NCBI GenBank assembly: GCA_029945625.1
Contig: JAQSCW010000022.1
Coordinates: 1 to 32,321, forward strand
DNA from: a bacterium
Lineage (GTDB): Bacteria; Bacteroidota; Bacteroidia; B-17B0; Aurantibacillaceae
Length of the DNA stretch: 32,321 nucleotides
Direction of reading: 5' to 3'
The position numbers and the translations under genes are program-made. Below, in pieces: positions 32,289 to 32,321 of this stretch (its first letter is position 1; every line of letters begins with the position of its first letter). Under the pieces are notes generated by a model that worked only from the letters and a program-made list of their open reading frames with translations, ran no database searches and was not told the origin of the DNA.

Positions 32289-32321
32289 TGGCATCGACAT
32301 ACTCTCCCGGGCTTTAGACCA
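32289..32321 (-). rRNA. rrf: Probable 3' end of 5S rRNA (partial)
   Basis: Read on the minus strand, the last 33 nt contain CGGGAGAGTATGTCGATGCC. This closely follows the conserved 3' segment of bacterial 5S rRNA (GGGAGAGTAGGTCG-type loop E strand and the final helix). Only this end is inside the window; the rest, and probably 23S and 16S, should lie to the right. The one-base differences from the consensus and the short length leave some doubt. Confidence 0.6.

Overview
The window looks like a chromosomal segment of a Bacteroidota bacterium. Three things support this. It encodes a type IX secretion (T9SS) type B cargo protein next to a PorP/SprF-type protein. It carries Bacteroidota families such as DUF3467, GSCFA and a long-form GAPDH with an N-terminal extension. 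Several genes are preceded by a TAnnTTTG -7 box, once with a TTTG -33 box 17 nt upstream. I cannot place it below phylum level. Most of the window is housekeeping; no CRISPR array, prophage, transposase or recognisable defence island was seen.

Layout. 1-2358 (+): an intergenic repeat relic, a nucleoside phosphorylase translationally coupled to pyrF, and a DUF3467 protein. 2359-2736: a GC-rich multi-hairpin repeat that shares an exact 21-nt segment with the window start. 2737-5772 (+): tex and aroE. 5773-6181: a non-coding stretch rich in degenerate CACAGAG motifs. 6182-6916 (-): an exported protein with a carboxypeptidase-regulatory-like domain. 7032-12935 (+): dnaX, an M16 metalloprotease and proline dehydrogenase. 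13195-18180 (+): CCA-adding enzyme/poly(A) polymerase family protein, GSCFA protein, aspS and a TauE/SafE permease. 18299-19316 (-): a three-gene operon with two successive 4-nt overlaps (25-residue-repeat protein, small unknown protein, ArsC). 19591-21272 (-): apt and an acyl-CoA dehydrogenase. 21585-23048 (-): gap with its own terminator. 23214-23438 (+): a small membrane-anchored protein. 23589-24704 (-): carA. 25054-30991 (+): a 1623-residue secreted Ig-like repeat protein and its PorP/SprF partner, closed by a strong terminator. 31061-31777 (+): tRNA1(Val) methyltransferase. 31915-32058: a broken N-terminus of another T9SS-type protein. The last 33 nt look like the 3' end of a 5S rRNA gene on the minus strand, which suggests an rRNA operon beyond the right edge.

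Functional themes. pyrF and carA are separate parts of pyrimidine synthesis, while apt and the phosphorylase are salvage. The 25054-30991 operon is a surface-protein module: the large protein has a signal peptide and a C-terminal sorting domain for T9SS, and the neighbour is the kind of outer-membrane protein that usually accompanies such cargo.

The most interesting signal is inside dnaX. A run of ten A residues lies flush behind a perfect 7-bp hairpin and 10 nt before a second stem-loop. A one-base slip in either direction reaches a stop within three codons, exactly at the end of the conserved clamp-loader region. This predicts production of a short gamma form beside full-length tau. Next in interest are the 25-residue repeat protein encoded with ArsC, two apparently leaderless genes, and several families of hairpin-forming intergenic repeats.
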